Assembly (NCBI GenBank): GCA_025024175.1
Contig: QCXZ01000001.1
Span: 2,914,001-2,978,000 of the forward strand
Source: Rhyzopertha dominica
Lineage: Eukaryota > Arthropoda > Insecta > Coleoptera > Bostrichidae
Direction: 5' to 3'
Length of the DNA: 64,000 bases
In this document: positions 10,277 through 24,160 of the stretch, one piece after another
How the letters are laid out: every line of letters starts with the position of its first letter
Numbering within the stretch: position 1 is the first letter of the stretch
Made by a program: the position numbers and the translations under genes
The notes under the pieces: generated by a model
The model's input: only the letters and a program-made list of their open reading frames with translations
The model's database searches: none
What the model was told of the DNA's origin: nothing

Positions 10277-11645
10277 CTACATGTATATTGGCGTACCGAA
10301 GGGGAAGCAGCTGCCCTCCCCTCTGGACCTGGGTTGCCAACTCTGGACCCTTCCAATTTACTATACATTTAGCTGGTTAATTATATGTGTACACCTAAAA
10401 ATGACTTATTTACAAAATTGTAAATACAGTCAAATTTATAGGCAAGTGTATTTCACAATTTTCATCCAGAACTCATATTTGACCCTTGCAAATGACCTTC
10501 TCTAATAAGTCGTTTTCAAATAGTTTCTAAGCTTAATCGATGTGATGTGCATTTTGAAGATGTAACTGCAACATTCTTGTTGTTATGAATCGTTGTCTTA
10601 GGGCGGATATAGCTTTAAAAGACTATCTTGGTCAGGATGAGTCATAACACGCTTTCTGCCTAGTTCAGCTCTTCTACCTTTTCCTATAAAGATTGTTCAG
10701 CTAACTACTGTTATATGGAATCACATCAGAATCTGTCATATTATTCGGTAAAAACTAAAAATCCATCCGAACTCATGTTTATGATAGTCAATTTATTTAA
10801 TATAAGTTTTAGGAATCCAGTAAAAACATTATCAACACGAATTAAAACCAGGTGTGTTGTTAAAAATGCATTTAAATATATTTCAGTTTATTTAAATGAA
10901 GCTTAATTTGGTTAAAATATTAAGTAGCCGGTTAATTTTTGAGAGCAATGTACTGGCGATCTAAGAAGGTTGGCTTGCCGCATAATGCTGAGGCATTTGT
11001 CATTCTGAGTTTTAATAATGTTAATTATCAATCGAGTCTCTTTCCCTGGGGAGTAAAAATTACTACAATTGTATCTTTAGCAGCTATACATATGAACTCC
11101 CAGCTTAAATTTCTAAAGCTTCTGATGAGAGAAGCTGAAACTGTACTAAAAGCGCATCGGTTAATGTATTAGTCGTTGATATGTGTTAATTCTGAATCAG
11201 AAATCGTGCTCCTATTAGTAGAACTTTTAAGGTGATATTTATGTTCCTTTGGTACTTCTTATGATATCATTATACATTATGTGAATCACGTATCTTTATT
11301 CTTCTAAATAAAATGTATCAACTCATTTTTTTAAACGCGAGAGTGATGCGACTGAATGCGCCTCACCTAACTGAGTTCATCAATAAGTAATAAAGGGACT
11401 TTGTATGATCAGTGTACATAGAAAATACAAATAATTTGGGTCTTTATTTCACAGAAGATGTTTTAAGTCGCCTTGCAGAAAATCCACCAAGATTATTCAT
11501 GGAATAAATACTTCATTAATTACTTAAGTACCTATATCTTATAAACATTTATTATTATCTACTTATGTTGAAATATACTGTACAGAACNTTCCTGCTTTT
11601 NCCCCCCCCCCCTAGACCAAAAGCTGGGTACTCCCATCTACATAT
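10277..11645 (+). mobile_element. hAT-like non-autonomous element, copy 1
   Basis: The element body is 10285-11637 (1353 bp). It is flanked by CTACATGT (10277-10284) and CTACATAT (11638-11645), an 8-bp target duplication with one mismatch. The ends are inverted around GGCGTACC / GGTACTCC, and the 3' end has a poly-C tract followed by CTAGACCAAAAGCTGGGTAC. A second copy in the same orientation lies at 51492-52851, alignable end to end. The 8-bp duplication is characteristic of hAT elements (also of some other superfamilies). No transposase is recognisable; the open frame 10939-11172 is not preserved in copy 2, which supports a non-autonomous element. Confidence 0.85.
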
Positions 11646-14600
11646 ACATTATGAACTCCCATTTTAGTCGCAATACAAATAACCTTGCCGTTTTTGCCTT
11701 TAATTAAAAATATTATTGTATTTATTGTGTATTGCTTCCACCGCTATCTATGTATTTGCCTAAGAAGCTAAATCGAGAAGGAAAAAACGAAACCGAGAAA
11801 GCCTCAGTTTTTCTAGAGATACTTGCAGTAATATTTCTATCCTGCTTTAATCTTGAAGTCGTTGCATAGTATATCGTTTTATTTCTGTTTAAGATCTTTT
11901 AGTAACTGAATTTCTGGTTACTGGTACCACATAAGCCACCTAATACTTTTAATTAGAACGAAATTTGATATTCTAGATACACGAATTTCAGGGGGGTCGC
12001 GGCTTGACAATGCAGTTATTGTACCCACCGTTTGCTTTTACCCGTATCAAAAGCATCGAGTCCATTTTCATATTTCATTATAATTGATTGCTATGCGGCA
12101 AGCTTTTTACCACCGCGTACAACATAATAAAATCGAGCGAACGCGCATACGAAAACAAACCCCTTCGCGATTAAACGAACGTAATCACCTGCTGGTTGTT
12201 CGTAACTACATAATTAGTTAATACGAAAATATTATTATGCGCTTGTAAGGCGTTTCCTGCATCTAACAAGACATAGACACCTGTTTCAGTTTATTACACT
12301 CCATTGCATTCGTAATGACTGCGTATATTTGGTACACGCAACATGAAACTTTGCGCAGCAGGGCGAGGTCCTGCAGTTCTGCAAACAAAAACGTTTCTGA
12401 TTGGCTGTTAACCGTTGCATGTCTCGAAAACACATTTTGCGATAAGCCTCCTGCATTTCAACGAAATGACGATTTTGTATCCTTGTTTTGTCGTATCTGG
12501 AATATTATCTCTAGTTGCTCTTTTTAAAAATTGAATTTATCGTTATGAGAAGCTTTTAATTAGGTTTTAATTGTACTCGAGAACAAGAGATCACAAATTG
12601 CATGCAAATACTACTGAGTCTTAGTTATAATGTATATCGTGGAATATATGAATGTTGATTGATTATCTATTTGTAAGTGTACTATAATAATATTTTATAT
12701 TAACAATTAAGAGAATTTACCTCTCAAATGAAACTCGGCTCTGCACTAGATCAAACAGTTTTTAACTACGTGCCAAATAGGAATTGAAAATGCCAGCACT
12801 ATCTTCTATTCAGTCCAACTAGTCAGTAACTGCTATGGCATCGCTTGAACCAAGCTGCAGAATTGTTTTTTTTTCAAATTGCTTAAACACCACTATAGAT
12901 TTTACCACAAGAATTAAATATATTTATGTTTTAGACATTGCTAGAATTCTGTACTTTACCTAACTATCAACTAATTGAATAGGTATTCAGAAATTGTAAG
13001 TTAAAGCCACTGCAATTTAAAAAAAGTTTGCTTATTTTTTTTACAAAGTTTTTGTGCAATTTGCATAAAATGCTTCAAGTAGATATTATGCTTGTTGATG
13101 GCGTAGTTTGTAACAAAATATGCTTAAAATACACCCGTATTTTCGGTGGGTAGATCGCTTTTAAGGTGAGTTAGCTATAAGGAAATAGCAGACAAATGTA
13201 ACTGAAAAGAAATTTCACGTCAGTACGAGAAGGAAGGGATCAAAACGAAGAGAACAGAACATACTAAAATGCACAACAAGAGAGGTTTGCACAATAATTT
13301 TAATCGAAAATATTCTGTAGGGTACTAAAGAATATCACAAAATACAGAAATAATGTAACAAATCGATCAGAATAGAGGGGAGTAGAAAAAACTGTACAAA
13401 GATAGTGTTGCACAGTAACAAATACTAAAGTACTGCTTCCCTTTACACCTAATATTAAAAAAAATGCACATACACGCCTATTACTCAATTTTTACCATGT
13501 ACCAGTTTCAATAGCATTGTTTCAAAGACAAATAATTTTTAGCTGGCTAATAGCGAAGTGTTGAGTGGTAAAGAAGAAAAGTTAGAGAAGTTAGCAGGTA
13601 CACTGAAGATGCAATGCTAACCAAGTAAAGAAAATAAACTTTTTTTAATAGTGTATATGCGCACTGACCAAGTAAGACTATAAAATTACGAGACCTTTAG
13701 ATTTGAACCGCAATGATTGAAACATGACGTCATCACATACGACTAACAACTAAAAAAACCCGTAATATCAATGGTTGCTATGTAAGAATATAGAAAAACA
13801 TTTATAGTCTTATTTTCTCTACCGATCTCACTTATTTATTTGAAAATGAGAGTTAAATATGTTACAGTGTTTGCAGAAAATAACAGGGCCTATAGTTATG
13901 ACAGACAGTATAATAATTCGATTACAGTTTTATGGCCAGTAAAACTCCAATTTCTTTGACTTAATTTCATTTAATTTCACAACAAGAAAGTCCTTTAATA
14001 GTACATTCTTCTCGGCGGCACGGACTGTCACATAATGTAGATTTTTGTTAAGTAGGTGCATAAAATTTCCATTTATATTTGTCGCGAATTGCTTATACGC
14101 TGTGATTCCGTATGTATCGGTGAGACACCATGGCATATTTCAAATATATGGTAAGTTTAGTCTTCCATTAGAAAATATTAATGCGGAATAGGCGTCATCT
14201 TTTTTTTAAGGTTCGGATTTTTTAAGACAAAATACCACTGTTTTGAATACAGTACGTGGTTTCTAAATAATAAGTTATTAAGTGATGTTTAAGATCGCAT
14301 CAAATAACAATTTTATAAATTTCCTAAGTAAAAATGATTGAGCACGAAAACCAATATTATAAAAAAATTAGTGCAGTATGTGTAATGCCCCAAACGGTAT
14401 AAAAGTCCATATTGGAGGGTACATCCTTCTGTTGTTTTTTAAATAAAAACTCTAAATAGTATTGCAACTATGTTTTTTGTTAAGTATTCTGTTTGTTTTC
14501 TTCATCAGATTGTAGTACATTATAAACTAAACAATTTGTGCTTCTATATCGGAGGTAGCCATCTTTTAGCGGTAGTATAGTGCAATTCTGATCGCCCTAG

Positions 14601-16099
14601 GCTGTGTGGGTCTTTAAAAAGTTTACAGAATAGGGTACATCATTGATATCAATCCGTATAATAAGACTGATAACTGGGACACCTCAGACTTATTCACTCA
14701 GTTAGTAAAATAGAGCATAATGAAATTTAATCATACTATCTAATGTTCAATAGGGTATCAATTTATTTAGGCTTTTAAGCAATTCCAAAGATTTTCTATC
14801 CAGATCATTTTCATCACTTTGTTGGATATAAAAAACTGGGTAGTTTTTTCACATCAGCATATTAAACTAGTATTTTGAAATATACTAGAGAGCGTTGTTC
14901 ACCTTTTTTGTAATGTATTAGCAGTTCTGACTTTGTTGAAAGTTGAAGATTTAAAATTTAATATATTATGAGCAGTAGTTGTTAAGGGTTTTACAAAAAC
15001 AAGTACTAGACCTTTAATTTATATTAATTAATATTGGTAGTGAAATTTTAATGAATTGAAAATATCATGTCATAACAAGACTGTATATTACGGCTACCTA
15101 TATTCATTATGTTTTGGACAAAACAATCGTTTACGGGCTCCTTTATGTTTGAAACAGCCGGCTTATATTTTAAGACGTTGGTGTAAAAACTAAGACAAGT
15201 TAAAGTATTTGAAGAACCTGTATGTTGGTTGTAAAATTAAGAATGTTTTCCTTGTTTTCTCACAAATGTTGATTTGGGACTTGCCGGTTTTTGCACCGAA
15301 AGGACAGTCCAGTGCACAAAGGTCTTCATTTGATTTTTGTTTAGTGAAATATTCTGTAAATATTATAAGCTTTTAAGTAAATATTACACTTTCACTCACA
15401 ACTGTGTTAGACGAAGTAAGTTTCGTTTGCATTGTTTCAAGGAAACGGTTTTTTAAAGTCTGGAGTTGCAGTTATACAGCCTCGTAACGGTTCTGTACAT
15501 GAAATCTATCTATCTAATTTAAGTTCACCAAATGGAAAGTCATATAGAAAGATGTACATATTGTTATTTTAAATTCATTGAGTTTTACTTCAACTGGGTG
15601 AAGCACCCCATTGAGATTGTAGATTCTTAGGGTATTCAAATTTTATATTTTTGTTTATAAGGATATTTGCATCACTATTTTAGCGTTTTCAGGATGATAC
15701 GATGATTTCGTTTAAGTTAAGCATTAAACTTGTTTTGGATAATGCAATTTATCCTGAAATTTTTTTTGAAGCAGACGCTTGTCTAACAAAATATGTGTAT
15801 TACATATAGTATAATAACACAAAAACTTATGACATTGACTAGAAGGCATTTGAGTACTATCGCCCCTTCCTAACAGGACCTGATTTACGGCGTTCAAAAT
15901 TGCGTTCTACTGCGTACAACTATAGAAATCTATCACGATATCCAAAAACAAAACAGACTTTTGACAATGCGCTATTTCCGTTTAACCACATCAAAGGCGC
16001 CGCGAGACTTCTTTGCATTTAACCCATAATTGGTTGTTTCAGCGTTCCAAAGCTAAAATTGATTGCCATGCGGGAGTTTTTACCGGACAAAAAGCTTAC
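11646..16099. other. Unassigned AT-rich stretch
   Basis: No coding gene, RNA or transposon is recognised. The patch at about 11990-12260 is less AT-biased, with several CG dinucleotides and TAATTAGTTAAT-type homeodomain-like sites; it could be a cis-regulatory element, but only cross-species conservation would tell. Short open frames (12315-12527 plus, 13300-13488 minus, 13930-14136 minus) lack known motifs. Confidence 0.4.
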
Positions 16100-16345
16100 A
16101 TTGTAATAAAATAATGGAACATCGCGTCGTGCGTCCCACATCAAAACAACCCTCCAGTCCTAACCTAATTAATAAATTAACAGCATAATAATTGGGTCAA
16201 AGCTGACGGGACACGGGCACGATCCCTAGCGGAAGGGTTACAACACTTGGTATGCTCCGGGAGTCGGCCATAAATCTCACGTTCGGTGGTTTACAAAGAC
16301 TGGACGGCCTCGGCCGTCGTACCTTGGCTAAGTGGACGTGCTTGA
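16100..16345. other. GC-richer patch, possible regulatory sequence
   Basis: This patch of about 250 bp is distinctly richer in GC and CG dinucleotides than its flanks, with TTAATAAATTAA-type sites at its left edge and a small palindrome near 16302-16317 (GACGGCCTCGGCCGTC). No reading frame is convincing. It is only a candidate regulatory element. Confidence 0.25.
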
Positions 16346-19300
16346 TCTAGCTAAAGATTGTTAAATAATTTATTATTGGGAGAAATAAACCCAATAGAAT
16401 ATTTGAGGAGCAATTTAGGGCCTAATCGGTTTAAAATATGTACGCTGTGTTATGCCGATGACAGTATCTGAACAACACATAACTCAGGTTTTTTTTCTGT
16501 GGGTCCTAATTCTATCGGTAATGCGGAATGCCGTGTTTTGTGCAGCAATCATTAAGTATTAACTGGGTTTGCTACTAATCTTAAAAAACTTAGTATTCTC
16601 ATGAACTATAGGTTTGGCGGGTGGCAATACGCTTGCTAAATGGTCGAAGCTTTTGTTGACGTCATAGGTCGTATCACGTGTCCCACCCGATATGCATAAC
16701 TGCATAATAACATGCCGCATGTTGATTTTTATTTTTGCTCGTTCTCGTGTGTAATTTGTATGTGTATATGTACGTTTCTAGTATAAATACGACACGATTT
16801 ACAAAAATCAGCTTGACGCTTGAAAGGGTGGCAGAGTTTTTGTGTAAAACGGTCCGCATAGTACAAAAACACAGTTCTAGAAGCAGTCATCTCACGTCTA
16901 GCAACATTAAACAGCTTTAATCTCCTTTTTTTTTCTATGGTACAGTAAGAAACTTCTTAATAGAATTTTTTGAACATGTTTTTACACCCAGGGACAAAAC
17001 GCCACTTACTTTCAAGTTTCTCTGTCATCATTTTGAGTACAACGCGATATTAGTAAAAAATTACTCCTATGCTACATTTTTGGTGTATCGCTTGTTACAA
17101 TAATTGCCAGCATTACCAGATTTGATGGTCTTTAACTAAACTACTCGCAAAAATGTCGGCCATATTTTACCAGTTACCAACATGACGGCACTCATCAGTA
17201 CTATATACGTTTGGTCCAAAAACTAAATTCACACGATGGACGCAAAAGAAAGTAATTATTAGATGATCCTTTCCTAAATCATTTTGTGATTCAAAATTTG
17301 TATTGAATTGTAAATATATCAGATAAAAAGCAAGTAAAACTCTAGAGCAAAGCCACAAAGCCAGTGACCACATCCAGTAAGATGACCTAATCCTTTAGAT
17401 AATTGTAATTTTGTGGACCTACTTGCTGTTAGCAAAACATACAAACATAGCCCCCTATTGTTCTTACTACGTGGGTGTAATATATTAAACTGGCATTAAA
17501 CACGTCGAATATTGAATAAGTGTGTACCCAGATAAAGAACAGATGATCGGGGTCGCCGTTCTTTTGTTTTACGTGAAAGTGCCATTGTAACAGGGCATGT
17601 AGTACTTCACAATCGAAGATAATGAGCGTAATGCATTTTCGTAAACGCTAATGTATATTGCTCGGTGATAAATGGGCCTATATATTAAAAACACGTCAAT
17701 GCATTTGTTCTTAGCGTACGGGCGTTGTTTGAGTGCCACCTTTTTCGGTAGAAAGCGAATTTTTAATTAGAATCATTAGTTTCTGTTGAAATGTGGACTC
17801 CGCTTCACGGTGGAGCCATACAGAACGGCGGATAGGGTCATTTTGCCTCTTTTTACGTATTAATTGATATAGTGTTATGGACCTCACATGATGAATCTTT
17901 TGGAATTCACAGATCTGTTTTTATCATTGACTGCTGGTTTTCTATAGTATTAGAAATACTTTTTGAGTAAATTGCAGTAATATTTCATCAAGGCAGTGTG
18001 GAAAAGTAAAAGTAATGTGAAATTAACGATTTCAAGATAATTCTATATATTATTTATTCTGTAACTAAACGCATGTTGCCCCAGTACCAATATTTTAGGC
18101 AGTAAAAAGTCACTATAGTTAATAGGTAGCGTTATAAAAATGTAAAACAATCTTTAATAACTTTTTGTGTATTAAGAAGTCGTAGTGTTGACTAAGACTT
18201 ACTAAGACTTAATGAACTGCTAACTAGAGTAAAGCTCCATGCCAAATCATGTTTAATGCAAATTGGGAATAAAAATTTTTTGGTCGAAAGTGTCAATAGC
18301 CTATAATAAATTTAGTAGGACCAAAGCAACGATTTACTTGTGACTTTAGTACTATTTCATCAGAACATTTGTTGGATCTTATCACCTCTAACGAATTTAA
18401 TAATAATTGGCCCTTTTGCTNAATGTGTGAAGTATCAACATTGATATTAATTTCAAAATTTGTCCCTAAAACAGCAAAACATTTTGTGGCAATCTCCAAG
18501 ATCTTAAATGTTCTTTTCCTGTTTTGAAATTTCATAAATTACATAAATCTTGGATAAGAAAAAAGATCATGTACGTTTAATAATTAAGTCGGTTGTTATA
18601 AATTAACTGGTCCGCGGAGATTAGGTTTTTAATTTAATTTGATTAATTCAAGTGTGAAATGTTGAGTTAAGTTTTGAAGATAAAAAATAGCTGTCAATCT
18701 TTATTTAACGGTTGTTTATTATATTCGAAATATTCTTTTGTTGTACTAGAACTTTGACGTCTATTTCTGAACGCCATGGTTTACGAATTCTGTATGACTG
18801 CTTGTGGCAGGGGAAAGCATATGCAGATTTTTTCGTCAACGTTATAACCTTGAATGCAAAGGACATAAAGGCGTACTTGTCGTTTAACAAAAAAACACAA
18901 TAAAAGGCGTTCCCTTCATACATACCTGCACGTGTTCTGCGAACTAATATTTCGTAGAAGCTCACGAAGTGGAATTTTTATATAACTGCCCTTTAATATG
19001 CAGACTGATGCAAAAACTAGTCTCGATTTTTTATTATTAAAGACATGGCTTGCTATGATGGTATGTAATTGCGAATTAGAGCCTGCGTTTTATTTTGTCT
19101 AGAGCATCAAGGATGGGACGATTAGATCCGAAAACCCATACTAAACCCGTCGTATCGGATCATTATGGAGTCAATCAAACTCAACAGAACGTATTATTTA
19201 AATTTCTGGATTTGCATGTTTTCGGGATTTTTCAATGGTCTCCTGCACGATACTGTACATTTGTTCCGTTTTATAATGAAAGGTATCGTTCGAACTCACG

Positions 19301-20289
19301 AGATCGCTTTTTTTATTTCGTTTTAGAGTGCGAATTGAATAGGCATTCGCCGATAGTTCGACACATAGATTCCTGTTTATTTTTGACTAACACCCAACTA
19401 TCATTAATTTCAGTCTGACACGCAAGACGAATTTATCATAAATGTATTTCCGAGCCATCAGTTTCTTTTTGTGCATTGAAAGCTTCCCAATAAATTAATT
19501 CTAATTATTTTCCATATAGTAACTGCTGAGTCCATTATATTGATAAATTAACCTCACGTTACGAATTAATCAAAGGAAAGTATGCAATTCCCATTGCGAG
19601 GTAAACGGTTTTAAAAATTGTTTATGTTAATATTGAGACATTTATAACGGATATCCCTCCAGAACTGCCGGACAAGGAAGCCGAAACGCTCACTTTGATT
19701 TAACACTAGGTGATTATTTCTTTTGTATCTGGAACGTATGGACCGATGTGATTAATTCCCTGTACCACCGTGGGTTTCAATCCTGAACTGTGTTATTACC
19801 ATAGGAAGTTCATGCCATAGCTTTCTTCTACGTGCTGGCCATTATATCGCGAGCTTACCAATCAGATAAGAATTAATAATTGGCCTAACAGTACCGCGAA
19901 AGCATTGCTGCCGTTGCATGTTCGTGTATACATACTGGTTTTAGATCATTCCTTGTTTGATTTCATAGCTTCAGGTCTAGCTAAATTAACGAACCATTTT
20001 AAAGCTATCGGTCCACTTTCTAGAGGTGTATAATTTTTAAGTACGCGCCATAGATAGTGTTTTATGACCCTCAATCATTTTTGATGCAATTTTTTTATGA
20101 CTGGGCATACCACTTTTATCCGCGTTCCCATAACCTCTTGCAAATTAGCGGTTATATCTGCAGATATTGGTCGAGGCAGACGTCGTATTTCATTGGTAAC
20201 TGTTATTCAAGATGTTGGAATCAGGAAAGGCCATGGAATCTTTCCTGTGTCTGTCTTGAGCAGGTTAGAAGGAATTTGCTAAATGCTTT
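16346..20289. other. Unassigned stretch
   Basis: Mostly AT-rich. Open frames of 60-107 residues exist (18293-18535 minus, 18705-18965 minus, 19095-19418 plus, 20057-20293 plus). None shows a recognisable domain, splice context or homologous second copy in the window, so I do not call genes. The longest, 19095-19418 (107 residues), is the only one I would test for conservation. Confidence 0.4.
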
Positions 20290-20640
20290 ATAAATCAAGT
20301 ACAATGCGTCGAGAAATTTCACCGTTAAATTAATTTAATTACCGCGCGTCCGCGGTAAATCTGCGGCGATAATTTCCATAAAACTGCACTTTCAGTGCAG
20401 CTGGTTGGCATTCTTACCGCAAAATTTGAATGTGAAATTCAAGCTCACGTTCAGATTTTGAAATTAAATAATTAACATTTTCATCGCGCGCGACACAAAT
20501 TAGAAGTGTGTGTCGAAAATTATAATAATAACCCTAAATAGTAAATGTTCGCGACCTCGAAGATTTGCAACTAAAGCTTTGAGTAGGCCGTTTAAGCTAA
20601 GGCAGCCAGTGTGAAAGCAAATATCACGTTATATGACGAA
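20290..20640. other. Candidate non-coding regulatory patch with short palindromes
   Basis: It contains ACCGCGCGTCCGCGGT (20341-20356; 6-bp arms, 4-nt spacer) and CTGCACTTTCAGTGCAG (20384-20400; 7-bp arms). Around them are TAATTTAATTA- and AAATTAAATAATTAA-type homeodomain-like sites (about 20328-20470) and a CG-rich spot at 20485-20500. No open frame of note. Regulatory function is inference only. Confidence 0.25.
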
Positions 20641-20763
20641 AGTATCTTTAGGTATCATGGTGTATCCCATTATAGTTTTAATTTAAATTTGACATGTACC
20701 GTCAAACTCCAATGACAAGTATGAAGCAAAATCGATCTGGTTGCATCTCTAGGTACTATTGTA

Positions 20764-21599
20764 TACAGGATGTTTCACGAATGATAATGACCCCGACGAA
20801 ATTAAAAATGCAACCCAAAATACATTTGCAGAGGTAACATTGATAATTGTTCATCGTCTTAAAAAATATAAAACGTTGAGAGCTGTATAAATTCGTAAAT
20901 TTTGACATAAACTTTAATCATTTACTTTAAACAAAATTCGGTATTGTAAAACAAATTTTATTTTTGAAAAATGTTTATTCAATAACATTAATGTAATAAA
21001 TGCTCAAAATGTCGCCCTCCGCTGTTTTCACAAGCTTGAATTCGTGCCCAAAACGATCTTTTAACATGCATGAACATTTCTGGAGTGATGGATCTACATG
21101 CATCACGTATTTTATTTTCTAAATGTTCTATGTTTGGTATACTTGCTCTTTTACTATTCCCCACAGAAAAAAACCAAAGGAGTAAGGTCCGGGCTTCTTG
21201 GTGCCCTATCTATCGGTTAGGCAAAACCAACTCAAGATGATTTCGCACTATTCGATGATAATGCGCAGGTGCCCCATCTTGTTAGAACCGTAGATCTTGT
21301 CTTACTTGTAAATTTACATTTTGGAGAAGTACCGGTAAGATGTTTCTTAAAAAATTAGATAAGTAATGCCGTTTAAACTATCGCGAAAAAACTAAAGCCC
21401 AACAATTTGATTCACTAATATTCCGCACCAGACATTCGTCGAGTAGATAGTTTTAGAATGTCCTTCTCGAATCCAACGTGGATTTTCTTGCGCATAATAG
21501 GTGGTGCATGTTATGTTTGTTAACTCCACCATTGTTAGAAAATGTTGCTTCATCTGAGAAGCAAATGTTGTCATAAAATCTCACATTCAAATTTTGGGC
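20764..21599 (-). mobile_element. DD41D-type Tc1/mariner element, 5'-truncated copy
   Basis: This is the reverse-oriented distal half of the element that is nearly complete at 31080-32504. It begins with the same terminal repeat (TACAGGATGTTTCACGAATG) and runs collinearly back to the equivalent of about 31660. The transposase remnant lies at about 20960-21599: on the minus strand, NPRWIREGHSKTIYSTNVWC is open within 21392-21574, and the C-terminal part is spread over other frames. By eye about nine bases in ten match the 31-kb copy. The 5' TIR and the N-terminal DNA-binding domain are missing. It is dead. Confidence 0.85.
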
Positions 21600-23421
21600 A
21601 CACCTGCAGATAACAAATTCAGTTGTTTAGTTTATTTTAGCATCACTTTTATAACGCTTTTATGTATTTCATTTAGTTCTGATTTGTCCTAATCGATAAC
21701 AGCATATATATATCACACCTTAATAAATGTCTTATTTGCAAACACTATAATTCATATTCAAGGCACATCGGTTGCTACTATGGTATTGTTACTGTTAGTT
21801 TCGAATACATTATTTTGGTATGTATTCCCCATAGCATGTAGTCGAACAGCGTAATTATATATTTTTCCAATCCCAGAACAGAATTGCCATGTCACACCGG
21901 TAAATGTATGGATTTGCATATAAATTGCTAAGTTGCCAAATACGTTCGGTCATACTAAGCCACTAATAATAATATTTGAATTTTGGCACTTACAAAAGCG
22001 TCAATAAATTTGCTGAAATTGAAGTGTTGTTTGTTAGACAATTAAGCCAGCGGCGCTACAGCTATTAATACGCCTCGCTATAATAGCAGTATTGCTGGGT
22101 GTGGTGGAGTACCTATACGGTATAATTCTTTCTCTGCTTGCTTGGCAATTTTGATTTCTATCACAACATGCTCTGTAAAATGTCAAGCTAGCTCAATATT
22201 AAACGTACAGTTGTAATCGACCTGCGCATTGCTCGCGATTTAGATTTAGAAGTTTTTATAAGTATGAACATATCAAGAAAGATGTTGACTATAAGACAAA
22301 AAATGTTACAATGCTAAAAATGAATCAACAACGTATCACGCAAATTACGAAGAGTGGCAAGGGAAAAAATTTGAAGTAAATTACTATTTTAAACATATGG
22401 AGGGAACAAATACACGCTTATTAAAATTATGCAATTACATGTAAAGTGCATCTCCTGCGCCTGTGTAGCAGCCTGTGTCAAATCTGCAAAATACGCGGTG
22501 ATATAGATCATACTATAAAATCTTTTTGCCATATATTTCTTTTTTTTTTTATTTTAATTGTTCTTTTAACAAACTAATCCAGGTTCTGCAGATTCAGAGA
22601 ATCAAAGATAGTGATAATCCAAGTATAGTATATCAATAAATTAATATATATGGAATCATTATTTCTGAAAAGCGAGCTATTGGACATAAGTTTGTCCTCT
22701 AAACACAAAACTACTCAAAATTTTTTGTACTGCTTGTGCTTATTAACAATAGTCGATGATGCTGCAATACTTTCTTTAGTTTATACTCCATCTAGTAAAA
22801 TAGTGTGACTGCGGTTCGTTTTTTTTTATAGCAAAACGACATTGGTACTTAAAAACATATCTAACAAAGTACTACCTGCAGTGTTTACGATAAGTATATG
22901 CAATTGTATGCGATAAATGATTTCATTCATTGCCACGGGCAAGAATTGGTGTTAGATGGTAGACAGTCGTCTGTATGCACTACACGTGTATTCCTCTTTG
23001 GTACAACAGATTATTGGTAGTATCTCCTAGACAACCAGATTTATCCTAAGCCTAGTATGCCCTTGTACAACTCGACGCAAAACTGACTATTTTTAAAATA
23101 AAAAAAGCTCGATAGCACGTCGATAAGCCTGAGAAACCGACCTATTTTTGTCTTAATAGAAAAAAATCTGTAAGTCGTCTTATTTCTATGTCAGACAGTA
23201 TATCTATCTTTCTGCGAGGAATCTTTTAAAGCATTGTTGTAAACACATACTTATTATTAATAAATTCATAACACCTCGAGGCAATACTATAATATGGATA
23301 ATAAAACTGTAATAGTTTTATTTACGAAAGCAGGCGAGACGATTTGTCATCGTGTTGTATTCCTTTTATAAAATATTTTGCACCAAAAAATGGACCAAAA
23401 TAAACACTAAGTATTTGACTG
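21600..23421. other. Unassigned stretch
   Basis: AT-rich, no recognisable gene, RNA or repeat. Homopolymer T/A tracts at 22540-22560 and 22820-22830. Confidence 0.4.
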
Positions 23422-24160
23422 GTGTCAATGCACAAGTGTTCGTTTGCTATGGTTGTTTACTCTGACGCAGATTTAATCGACATAATGTGCATTTCATGTA
23501 TGGCATTGCCACCAAATCGTCAGATTCCTTCTCATCGTATGTTTGGAAAAGACTTTCTCCAGGTGCAGTGTCTACACCATGATGTTGAAGACTCCCGTTT
23601 TCCTAATAATATTCTTTTTATTCATAAGGCCGGGTGCTCAGGAAATAGAGTTTCACAACACGCATGCTTGGACCAACCAAAATCTCTATGCTCTAATGGA
23701 ACCTGGGCATCAGACACAATTTTATTAGATATTTGGATGGATTATTGTAGGCGACAGGCTTCTAGATCCTGTTGTTTCACCAACCTGTTGGCGCTGCTTA
23801 TCAAGCCTTCTGCAGAACACAATGGATGATCTTTTTGACCACACTCCTTTGAGCCAAAGGCAACAAATGTGGTGTAGCATTTTTGCACTGCCGCGAGAGA
23901 TCGGATCTGTATCATGCCCTGCAGGAGCCTTTGATTTAAATACTTTAGGTTTCTTTTTCTGGATATATTTGAAATATTTCGAGTTTCCTTCAAAGATGGC
24001 AAGTTTACTTGGAAATGGAAGGAGCGCACTTTGAACATCTTAACTTTGTTGTTTTGATTCTGCTAGAATTGTTTGTTGTTACTTTGCGAACTCATACTTA
24101 TTAAGACTTTTCTGCTATTATCTGTTTAAATATTTGACGCTCTTTTTAACACCCTGTATA
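23422..24160 (+). pseudogene. DD41D-type Tc1/mariner transposase remnant, second family
   Basis: The N-terminus reads VVYSDADLIDIMCISCMALP then NRQIPSHRMFG, which is the helix-turn-helix (DUF4817-like) start of insect Tc1/mariner transposases. A large internal deletion follows. The core resumes in another frame as HAWTNQNLYALMEPGHQTQF, then IVGDRLLDPVVSPTC, QNTMDDLFDHTPLSQRQQMW, and AFDLNTLGFFFWIYLK for the third catalytic block. The match to the usual RSPDLNPLDFWLWG is degraded. ACACCCTGTATA near 24149 probably marks the 3' terminus. It is a different family from the 20.8/31.1-kb copies: sequence and termini differ. Non-functional. Confidence 0.75.

Noticed and set aside
19260..19300. TTCGAAC-like box that might belong to a tRNA
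   Set aside because: No matching A box, acceptor stem or anticodon arm at the right spacing. No tRNA was found elsewhere either.
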